A stretch of 64,000 nucleotides of DNA from Branchiostoma floridae (lineage: Eukaryota; Chordata; Leptocardii; Amphioxiformes; Branchiostomatidae). The notes below the pieces were generated by a model. That model made no database searches and was not told the DNA's origin. It saw nothing but the letters and a program-made list of their open reading frames with translations. The DNA lies in assembly GCF_000003815.2 (NCBI RefSeq), contig NC_049987.1:24099721-24163720 (forward strand), in the 5' to 3' direction. Made by a program: the position numbers and the translations under genes. This document shows positions 35,801-45,173 of the stretch, piece by piece (position 1 is the first letter of the stretch; the number at the start of each line of letters is the position of its first letter).

Positions 35801-37284
35801 GACCACTCTTACTGGAGGTGAGGCAATAGCTGGGGCCCTCGCTGGTATCATAGCGTCCGGAGCTAGCATCGCCGGCAACATCAAGCTTCTTCAGGACTAT
35901 TTCACCGATGTGGAGAGGAATTACAAGGGTGTTCTCAAGTAAGAGCAAGCTAAGAATCAACGGATCTATAACTTATCTAAATCTTTGCTTCTTTCTTGTC
36001 TGTGTGGACGATTCTATATTGAGATTATATCTGGACATTGAAATGAACATATTGTTACTGTATCACAGGATGCTTATAGAGGAGCTGCCATCTGTGCAGG
36101 ATGTGAACGAAGAGAACTCCATCCGTGACAAGGCACTGGACGATGACGTGTACAGTCTGGAATCTGCTCTCATGACCAAGTATGAGGTGTGTTATGCATA
36201 AAAGTGTGTAACTTTGTGACAAAACTCTAAATCAGGCACTCAAACAAATGTCTACAAATGGTACACGTAGGTTTCGTGATGATAATGTATAAAGGTGGTT
36301 TTAATGTTTGGTGAAAACGACAGGTTTCTGTTGCTAGCACTGAACCGGTACCTTGATGCTACTTGACAGAGAATCGTATTTTTTTCTTTTAGATGCTTGG
36401 ATGTTTGGATCAAGATTTTGACCACATTGCAAAAATTCACCCATTCGAGTCTACTTGGGGGAAGACGCTAAGCACAGCAACTAAAGAGTCGCAACGGGAG
36501 GCAGTGAGACGCTGTCAGATGACCTGTGACCTGTTCCGGATCCGTCAGCTGCTCATGAAGACTTGCTTCGTGGGTCTGATCGGTCCGCAAGACTCAGGCA
36601 AGACGACACTCATCAAGACGCTCTGGGGAATGGAGGAGGTGAAAGACATCGGGTTCCAGAAGCACACCGAGACAGCCGTGCTTTACAAGGCCAGGGGCAC
36701 GGAGAGGATGGTGGTAAGAAGTTCAAATCTTTACGTATTGTTGTACGTATGGTTAAAACCTGTATTTGGTCACCTGGCAAATCCTTCAACAGCCATTCTA
36801 AACCTTCCTGAATCCCCATTTTGCGCTCTTGGGTCTTGTACCAATCTATGCGTGTACAAATATCTCCATCTATGCACAGATATAGACTTGAAGTACAATG
36901 TCGTAGAATAATATTTCCATCCATCTTGATATTCAGATTGTGGACTTTCCCGGCACGACCACAGTGGATACCCAGGTGGCCACGCTAGTGAACCACTGCG
37001 GCGGACTGGCCAGTTTCTTTATCCTCGTCATGCCGTTCACAGGAGATCCCAGTAAGATTAACATTGATCAACTCGAGACGGTGAAGAGCTTCGATTGTTC
37101 CTTCATCGTCTGTATCAACCAGTGTGGACGTTTTCCTGACGCTTTTGAGGTAGGTCGTTATGTTTCGAATTTCTTGTATGGCATTGATCATTTCAACGTA
37201 ATCAAATCTTGCTTTTCCTTGCCAGTGTTTAGGGGAGGTGTGTGTGTGAGAGAGAGGGGGGTGGGGGTGGAGAGAGTATTGGTG

Positions 37285-37338
<54 letters not shown>

Positions 37339-37711
37339 CGTGTGTCCAAATATCTTGGGCATATTTTATTTTATCATTGAACTGAAACTGTTCTTTGCCT
37401 AAAATTTTCATTATCTAACACCAATGTTTACATGCATAAATTTTGTTTCTTTTTCCTCTCAGACCAAGGAAAACACAGACAAGTTTCGTGCTGACTTCTC
37501 CAAGGAACTAAAGGTACAACCTTCTGACATCCTCTTCACCGACTTCAAGAAGTGCACCCCAAAGATGCGCGCAGTGGGGCTGGTGGGGGTGGATGACGTC
37601 AGGCGGTGGATCAAAGACTGGCTGGTGAGGTATGACGTGTTCGGGAAGGGCGAACCTGAGCTGAGCAGGGCTGTGAACGAGCAGGCAGCTGCGAAGGGTG
37701 CAGATGCTTAG
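29862..37711 (+). CDS. gene B: lipase class 3 / membrane hairpin / GTPase fusion protein
   Basis: Predicted 1063 residues. Exon 1 gives a beta-rich N-terminal domain (1-76) of unknown family, perhaps ubiquitin-like. The lipase domain follows: ALVCCQAVY and FIAFRGT (about 100-158), GHSLGGA (Ser221), NQKDPVPR (Asp284), YRPVGWYMF, and DKIHEHKAV (His423/425). Unusual for the family is an Ala-rich helix-like stretch (about 325-345) between Asp and His. Next comes a probable beta-sandwich (480-575), an amphipathic helical part, then a hydrophobic Gly/Ala hairpin (689-745). The C-terminal GTPase has GPQDSGKT (867-874), DFPG (913-916) and NQCG (971-974) in place of NKxD. Class 3 lipases cleave acyl esters; IRG/dynamin-type GTPases act on membranes. 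Joint membrane action is my inference. All exons are intact, so the gene looks functional. Confidence 0.9.
32041..32232. mobile_element. MITE with long inverted ends around an assembly gap
   Basis: In gene B intron 2, the sequence from 32041 (ACTCTCCAAGCAGAGG, continuing through TTAGGCTCTGGCTG) is the near-perfect reverse complement of the sequence ending at 32232. The arms are at least 36 bp, and 100 N lie between them. This is a palindromic non-autonomous DNA element; its fold-back nature probably caused the gap. Flanking TA on the outer side is compatible with a TA or TTA target duplication. Confidence 0.8.
32877..33027. mobile_element. fold-back element in gene B intron 3
   Basis: A left arm beginning TAATCTCCAGACAGAGC and a right arm ending GCCTGGAGATTA pair over about 60 bases, with further pairing at TTCTGAGCCACC / GGTGGCTCAGAA in the middle. 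This is a short MITE-like hairpin; the outer TA fits a TA target. It is absent from the corresponding introns of A and C. Confidence 0.65.
37290..37336. repeat. GT microsatellite, gene B intron 13
   Basis: GT repeats of about 46 bases, between exons 13 and 14 of gene B. Confidence 0.95.
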
Positions 37712-38543
37712 ATTTGAGTCTTTGCTTTCCAGCTTTAGAGCCCTATAGAGTACTACAGAAACAAAACTGTTAATTGATGTATAGAAATTATCCAACAGGT
37801 GGCTATGAAGGGTACAGATGCTTAGATTGGCAGAACTAATACCATTCCCTGCTTTCCAGCATATGGCACAAAACAGGGAATCACTGCCTGACATTTGGCG
37901 TGGTGGCTTCATTTTGACATGCGATAAGTAAACAATATAAAATGTATTTTTTGTAAACGTGTGCTCAATGGAATCAAACTTGTCATGAAATTTTGATACA
38001 CTCGTATATCGTCTAATACAGTTACCATTGTGCCTTAATAGTTGATGTAATTGTATTGTCTCCATATCTCAATAATTAATACAGATGTATTTTTCTTTGA
38101 AAAGTAACAAAGAAATTTAATTTCATGGCTCATCAAATGAATGCGCATTGCGTCTGGTTAATAATATTTGTATGTGACTTGTCAAACGAAATATTAATAT
38201 TTGAGTATAATTCGATTGTGGGAGCCGGCAGGTCATACAGTTGATTTTATTGTCATTTGATTTGCACTTAATTCGATTCAATCGGTTTTACAACTGTTAG
38301 GTTAAGGAAAAGGGTTCTTCCACACTTTGTAAATGCTGTAAATTGATTGTCCTGTATATGGATGTAAATCATAAGGTTATAATATCATAAGTTTGCAAAA
38401 TAATCTATGCATTCAGATTTCTGAGGCCATTTGGTTTTTAGTTATCATTCAAAGGGAGAAATCTGGGAAAGTTCAAGCATTCAACACATATTACCCTAGT
38501 ATATTATGCTCAACTTTGCTGTCCATGAGATTTTTCTGATTTG

Positions 38544-38549
38544 AATAAA
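38544..38549 (+). terminator. probable poly(A) signal of gene B
   Basis: AATAAA within GATTTGAATAAA, followed by a GT-rich stretch (GTGTTTTTGTGATGTTT). The same arrangement is conserved 3' of gene C at 55848. This implies a 3' UTR of roughly 0.85 kb. Confidence 0.65.
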
Positions 38550-39374
38550 ATTTGAAAAGATGTTGCTGGATGTGTTTTTGTGATGTTTCCGCTTTAGTAC
38601 TGCTATAAGTAAAGGCCAGCTGTAAGGTACAGAACCTTAAATTCACACACTGATCTAACTTTCCGTCAAAACAGGTGACCTATGGTACAATAGATTTGAA
38701 CGCCTTTTAAGGCGTTAAAATATATCAAGACAGAAAACAACTACTTTTCCTTGACTCCTCAAGACTAGTTAACTTCTGGAATTCTGCTATCAGTAGGACT
38801 GGAACAGTGCAAATATATCCCTTGGACAGGTAGTGAGATCCATGATGGAGAAAGTATCCGTTCAAACTTTGAAAAAAATATGATAAGTATGATAAACATG
38901 CCAGCGGTCTGGAATCTTGCGAGTTGCCGAAGAAATCAGCTGAAATGCAGTTTAGATCCGCATGAAGTCGCTGGGTAGAAGAATTAAACCATGAACACAA
39001 TCCAAAATGGGAAGTGCAGAGTCGTTTGATAGCTTAGGAATTAGTTTCCACATACATATCTGGATGAGAATAGACTATACCTGGCTGATTGTAGGAATTA
39101 TTGGAACTAGTGGTGCTCGTGCCCAGTTTAGTCAGATTTGAATTATTACTTAAACCCACCAAATCAGTGCACACCTTTTTCACATTTGACAAGGATGTTA
39201 TGTTGTTGATTTTGTTGGGTTTGGGGATCGGGACTGTCACCTGATATGATATTTGACCAGCACATTACAAGCTAACTATCCTTTAGTACTAAAAAAACGT
39301 TGCATTTATCGATGTAATAATGTGTAAAACTCCTTCATTAAACTAACTTACAAATTGACAGATGACAGATTTTT

Positions 39375-40245
39375 CCCAGTTGAAATTCAGCAACGTGGTG
39401 TACCACATGCACACAGTTTTAATTTTAGTAACTAGTAGTCCACAAGAACATGGTTTAATTTCAGTAACAGGCCTAGGGCAGCACCAACATACATGGTTGA
39501 ATTTCAGTAATGGGGTAGCCCAAACGTACATGGTTGAATTTCAGCACAGGGGTAGCCCACACGTACATGGTTGAATTTCAGTAATGGGTAGCCCACACGT
39601 ACATGGTTGAATTTCAGTAATGGGTAGCCCACACGTACATGGTTGAATTCAGTAATGGGGTAGACCACACGTGCATGGTTGAATTTCAGTAATAGGGTAG
39701 CCACACGTGCATGGTTGAATTTCAGTAACAGGGTAGCCCACACGTACTTGGTTGGATTTCAGTAATGGGGTAGACCACAAGTGCATGGTTGAATTTCAGT
39801 AATAGGGTAGACCACACGTGCATGGTTGAATTTCAGTAATGGGGTAGACCACACGTGCATGGTTGAATTTCAGTAATAGGGTAGCCCACACGTGCATGGT
39901 TGAATTTCAGTAACAGGGTAGCCCACACGTACTTGGTTGGATTTCAGTAATGGGGTAGACCACACGTGCATGGTTGAATTTCAGTAATAGGGTAGCCCAC
40001 ACGTGCATGGTTGAATTTCAGTAATAGGGTAGCCCACACGTACATGGTTGGATTTCAGTAATGGGGTAGACCACACGTGCATGGTTGGATTTCAGTAATG
40101 GGGTAGCCCACACGTGCATGGTTGAATTTCAGTAATAGGGTAGCCCACACGTACATGGTTGAATTTCAGTAATGGGGTAGCCCACACGTACATGGTTTAA
40201 TTTCGATAACGTGGAAGCCCACACGTACATTGTTGAATTTCAGTT
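39375..40245 (+). repeat. 37-bp minisatellite downstream of gene B
   Basis: About 23 copies of a 37-bp unit of the form CATGGTTGAATTTCAGTAAT followed by GGGGTAGCCCACACGTA. Variants AGACCACACG and ACTTGGTTGG recur; the latter at 39746 and 39931, 185 bp (5 units) apart, suggests block amplification. The paralogous array is at 57540-58160. Confidence 0.95.
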
Positions 40246-41330
40246 TACAATCAAGATATTAGAGAACACAAAAAGTAGGCAAAGAAGCTGAAAGTCCTAT
40301 TTTTTGACGCTCCAATGCTGAATATCCCGCTTAGCTTTGTCATGTGACCCAGGCAGTGAATAACCGTTTTGCCTAAAAAAACTTGTAAAAGATTCGCTCT
40401 TTTCACATGGTGATGCGTGCCTATCAAATATGTAGCCAATTGTCAATGGTTAGGCATAAATATCAGTGCAGTGACATTTATGGTGATTCACAAATACCTG
40501 TCGGGCTGTTGTTTCTGATATTCAACTCCATATCGTCAATACTAAACGTCTCGATAGACCTGGCACACATAAATTCTCTGTAGTGGAATCAAATACGTAA
40601 AAGGATCAGAGTTTGTTCTTCAAGGCCATCCTCATCCAACAACGACTTGATGTTAGCACATACGAAGTAACTTATAACGCAATAGATGGATACGAGTCAG
40701 TGTTACTGTTTGTCAGCAGTAGACATTTTTTTTATACAAACAGTTCAGTGACATAGAGCACAAAACATGGCTCTTAGTTTGAGCTACATATATCAAATTG
40801 TGTAAACATGCACAGAGTACATGCCGGTACCCAATTAGTTCTTTGTGTACAAAGTCGACAATATCGGCAGTCTCGATCGAACCCTGGGTGATAAGCCCTG
40901 GTTCGGTTAAAGGGTATCGCAGTGAACCAATAGAACAATAATCCAACAAAAACCTTTGAACGCGTTATCAACTATACATGCAATATACAGCCTTCCAAGA
41001 AGCTTCTGGGTTTTGGTTGGGGATTTCCCGTTTTAATTCACAGGTGGGTACAACTGACTTAGCCAAACGACACGGAAAAAAAACACAATCGGGTCGAAAA
41101 CGATTGTATTTAGCAAAAGTTACTGTTTCCATTCAAGACTCATTGGAAAGGTTGTTGTCCCTCAAAACAACACTTCCCATATAAACACCAACCGGACCCT
41201 CTTCAATAACGACCGACCCCAGTGATCACGAGGCGAGCAGGTGACAGTCACACTGTAACAAGTAAGTGGAAGACAGACGACAGACAAGTTGCGTCATTAG
41301 CACCGCACAGTCACAGTACAGCTGTGGTAA

Positions 41331-43592
41331 GTACCTATCTGTCTTATGCATATCCAGGAAAGTCCGATGCTGAAGTACTGAAAGTACTGACATGATCTGT
41401 CATGTTTTCGATGGATTACCCTTGAAAGAAAATGCGGCGTTTCCCATAACAAAAATCACAGTTGAGCTAATCTCTTATGTGCGCTTCCACAGTTGAACTT
41501 CCCTCCGCAGATCAAAGGCGCGATGCCGAAATCAAAGGCCCTTTAACGACGCCACCAACAATGCATACACTAGTACTGTAACAAAGTTTTTGTTATGGGT
41601 TTCTCATTCACTAGTTACAACAAGTACCATGGCCCAACTATATTAAAAATCGGAAATAGTTCAGAAAGGATAGGATAACATTAACCCAAGGTTGTTGAGT
41701 ACAAACACCGAAGACTTTAAGTGCACATGTCTGTAAGGATCAAACAATTGTGCTCAGGGCAAATAAAATCGATTTGGTTCATATTTTGCGCAGCAATAGT
41801 ACGTGGACCCGTACAACCTTCAAAATAGTTTTTTTTTGTCAAAACTCATTGTTGCCTTGGCAACAAGCCACGCTAGTTTTGAGGCTATTGTCACAGATTT
41901 ATCCATGTCAACAACATGAAAATTGGCAAAAGGGAAGTTAATGACCCAATCACCTCCAAATGCTTCAACATAATTTCTGACGTTTCCAATATGTTGTAGT
42001 GCAATATCTATGTTCACTTCACCACTGACACGTCCGATGCCAGACGCACAAAATTATAGCACATGCTATATAACATCAATAAAAGTATTATACAAGGTCT
42101 TCTGTGGTCATATTGTCAGTCTTCTTTTCTAAAATGTGTAAAAATTGCTGTGTGTATAGTTTGTGTTCTTATGTTTGTGTGACTATTATCTATGGGTTGC
42201 ATACCTGAAATAATCAAATTCATACCAAAAAAAGGTTCCTATTAGACTGAAAAAATCTAAACTTGAACAAAATAGTTCTGAAGTCGATGTATCGATAGCT
42301 TTCAGTCCACTGGCAGTCTCAAAACAATGCGAGGATTTCAATAATCGCAAAATAAGGGGGTTTGTCCAATTGTGAAAGTATAAAACATTTTGCTTGAAGC
42401 AAATATATAGATTTGCAACAAATAAATAGATACATAAAATAGCCAATTGATTCATCCTTCAAAGTTTGTCTTCTTGTCTTGTTAGTGCATGACTGTTACT
42501 AGAAGTGGGCCACTTTTAGTGATTTCGGGAAAATGTACTATTATCAATTTGATGCTTGCAGAAGTTAGGACAAATTTCTCTTCGAGTGTAGCTAACCTGT
42601 CACCGGACAAGAATCCAAACTTTGCTATGATTCATATCATAGCTATTCTATGTATCTATGCAGCTTTGTAACTTACTGCTCCTCAAATGAGAGGAGAGAT
42701 CAATTTTCAAGCCTTAAAACATCGCTTTGTTTTGAGGCTGACTGTGGACTGAAAGTTATCTGTATTTCGATTATTTTGCGCAAGGACCCTTTTCTCTTTT
42801 TTGGCCAGTTTCCATGTTGTCGACATGCAACAATCTGTACAAATGGCCTCAAAACTTGCTTGGACTCTTCCAATTCTTACAATGAAGTTTGACCGGAAAA
42901 GAAGCTTTTTTGAGCTGTTGTTGGCCACGATTGCTATGCAAACTAAGATTGAATCAATTATTCGACCTTGAGCTCATATTTGCAGACCCCACTTTGTCAA
43001 CAAACCTTCAAAATGATGTTTTTATGACACGCAGGCAAAAACAAACTTTGTGACTAACTGTTTAAGATTTGGTAGTTTAAAAAAAACGTAAATGGAAGTT
43101 TAGTAGTGATGCTGACATATACTTCAACAATTCGACAAAATAAAAACAGCGACTAATTCAACTAAATGAATATGATTAAAAACAACATAACATTTTATCG
43201 GTGAAATTCGTTGATCACTTTGTCAAATCACTCCACCGCAGCAACGCTGCCAACTTACTGCAGCTTCAGTGAGATACCTCCTTTAGGATTAGGCCCTAAT
43301 TGCAATTCTAGTTCTCGTCAACCACAAATTTGACCCGGTGGACTGCCGGATACCGGGGATACCACTCAGTCACGGCTTCAATTTGTTCCCGGGACCCAGG
43401 TCAACCCGGTGCCCGGTCGGAACAAAAAATGCCCCATGAGCAGCAAGATGTCCTACGGTACCACGTAGGAGTCACGCGCGCCAGAAAGTGCAAGAAAAAA
43501 AAACAGCCCGGCAGGGCCCCTTTCTCGAATCGTTACCTAAGCCGTAGTAAGCATGTACCCTGTTTTGAAACAGGGCATCAATTCCATGCAAG
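41331..43592. other. upstream flank of gene C, including a degenerate large inverted repeat
   Basis: Most of this is AT-rich with no gene seen. Around 42190-42466 and 42612-42840 two arms of over 200 bases match in inverted orientation (GTGGACTGAAAG / CTTTCAGTCCAC; CAAACTTTG / CAAAGTTTG). A segment at 41815-41875 resembles an arm of the fold-back at 45336-45770. The last 250 bases before C's ATG are GC-richer and may hold its promoter and 5' UTR. Unlike A and B, no TTTTCAGAGC acceptor precedes the ATG. Confidence 0.5.
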
Positions 43593-45051
43593 ATGGCGAG
43601 TGCTGAAAGTAGCGACTCCAGTTCTACAGCATGGTTTGTCTATCCTGAGACGGGGCTTCGAAGGAAACTGAAGCTGAAAAATGCAACCCCGAAGAAACTA
43701 AAACAAGCTCTCAAGCTGCCGGGGTATCCTGACCATCTTATCGACATAGAAGAGGAAGAAGCCATCTTCTTAGACGAGGATGGTAATGACAGCCTGTTCC
43801 CAGACTTGGTGCCCGACAAAGAGTACGAAGTCCAAGTTGGAGATGTTGGTGACGTCACTGGTAAGTTAATAGTAAGGTGGAAGGTGCGTTATTTTACACT
43901 TGGTGAATATGTTGCGCATTAGATAAGAACAAGTCCATCTTGATGTAGGCACACGGGTTGAAATTAGCTGGACACTGTTGTGTATTTGACATACGCATGT
44001 CGTGTACTTATAGATGACTGTGTAAGTATGACATTGCTGTCTCAAAATATTGTCCTTGTCATATTTACACAGACCTGCCTCTGCCAATTCCGAACATAGA
44101 CGGGCTGGCTTATATATATAATCAATCAATCAATCAAATAATGGTGACACCGATCACAAAATCACCATATATGGTGACTTTCATAAGTAAATTACAAAAC
44201 CCATCGGACGGAAAACGACGAACTGTGTATTCTATTCCATTCCAATCTGTTCTGTTTTGTTCCATTCCATTCATTCTGTTTAATTCATTAAATTCATTAC
44301 AATTATATTCTATTCTGCTTTATTTGGGGTTGTACCCTTCGAAGCTCACACTAGCTGTTGTGGTGGTTATACTCGTTTTATGTCAGTCAGACGTATCTTA
44401 CCGACGTTCTTACCCCTGTCTCAGTGAACACAGCTGAGAAAGTCCCTACCTCGAAACCAAAGAACCTGCGGGCAGGGGACATCCAGCGCGCGTTGGTGTG
44501 CTGTCAGGCTGTCTATGAGGAGACACCAGAAGCCGTACAGGAGTTCCTGACCACAGAACTGACGAGCCATGACTTCGGCAGTGCTTCTGTGTCCTGCTAT
44601 GGGCCAGTGTCGTACATGGTGGCTGAGACTGAGGACAAGGATGAAGTCTTTATTGCCTTTAGGGGTAAGGCACTACATGTAATAATATACTAAGTACTAT
44701 TTATTATTGCGGTGTTTGTTTATGGGTACGCTCGCGCCCGTGTATGTATGCTTACTGCTGTGTGTGTCTGTGTGTGTGTGTGCGCGTGTGTGTGTGTGTG
44801 TGTGTGTGCGTGTGTGCGTGCGTGCGTGCGTGTGTCTGTGTGTGTCTATGTGTGCGTGTGTACGTGTCTCTGTGTGTGCGTGCGTGCGTGTGTGCGTATG
44901 TCTGTGCGTGTGTGTGTGTGTGTGCGTGTGTCCGTGTGTGTGTGTGCGTGTGCGTGCGTGTGTGCGTGTGTCTGTGTGTGTGTGTGCGTGTGTGCCTGCG
45001 TGTGTCAGTGTGTGCGTGTCTCTGTGTGTGGCGTGCGTGCGTGTGTGCGTA

Positions 45052-45092
<41 letters not shown>

Positions 45093-45118
45093 CGTGTGTG
45101 TGCTTGCGTGTGTGCGTG

Positions 45119-45173
<55 letters not shown>

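Larger units (their letters stand above)
29862..37711 (+). other. gene B exon map
   Basis: Coding exons: 29862-30090, 30764-31003, 32408-32856, 33130-33466, 33759-33965, 34279-34374, 34635-34801, 34989-35172, 35378-35587, 35767-35938, 36069-36186, 36393-36713, 36937-37149, 37463-37711 (stop). All introns are GT-AG. The lengths sum to 3192, giving 1063 residues plus stop. Compared with A and C, exon 8 lacks three codons (the LDK part of LDKLDKSRR) and exon 10 is 172 nt. Lipase residues lie in exons 2-5, the beta-sandwich in 5-7, the hydrophobic hairpin in 9-10 and the GTPase in 12-14. Confidence 0.92.
37712..41330 (+). repeat. downstream flank of B, paralogous to the flank of C (segmental duplication)
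   Basis: Ordered matches to 54872-59420 include: 'gggaatcactgcctgacatttgg' followed by 'gcgtggtggcttcattttgacatg'; the poly(A) signal region; a block with 'cacaatccaaaatNggaagtgcagagtcg'; 'ttgattttgttgggtttggggat'; the 37-bp minisatellite; and 'cgaaccctgggtgataagccctgg'. No intact gene lies in it: minus-strand frames at 38725-39240 match 56024-56239 in part but are shifted relative to each other. Right after the stop, B's 3' UTR also holds a second copy of the coding end (about 37795-37860). Confidence 0.85.

Noticed and set aside
38725..39240. A conserved minus-strand gene shared with 56024-56239
   Set aside because: The two copies share peptide pieces (NSSTQ.LHADL.CI) but are frameshifted relative to each other, and B has a stop in the middle. 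This fits duplicated non-coding DNA.
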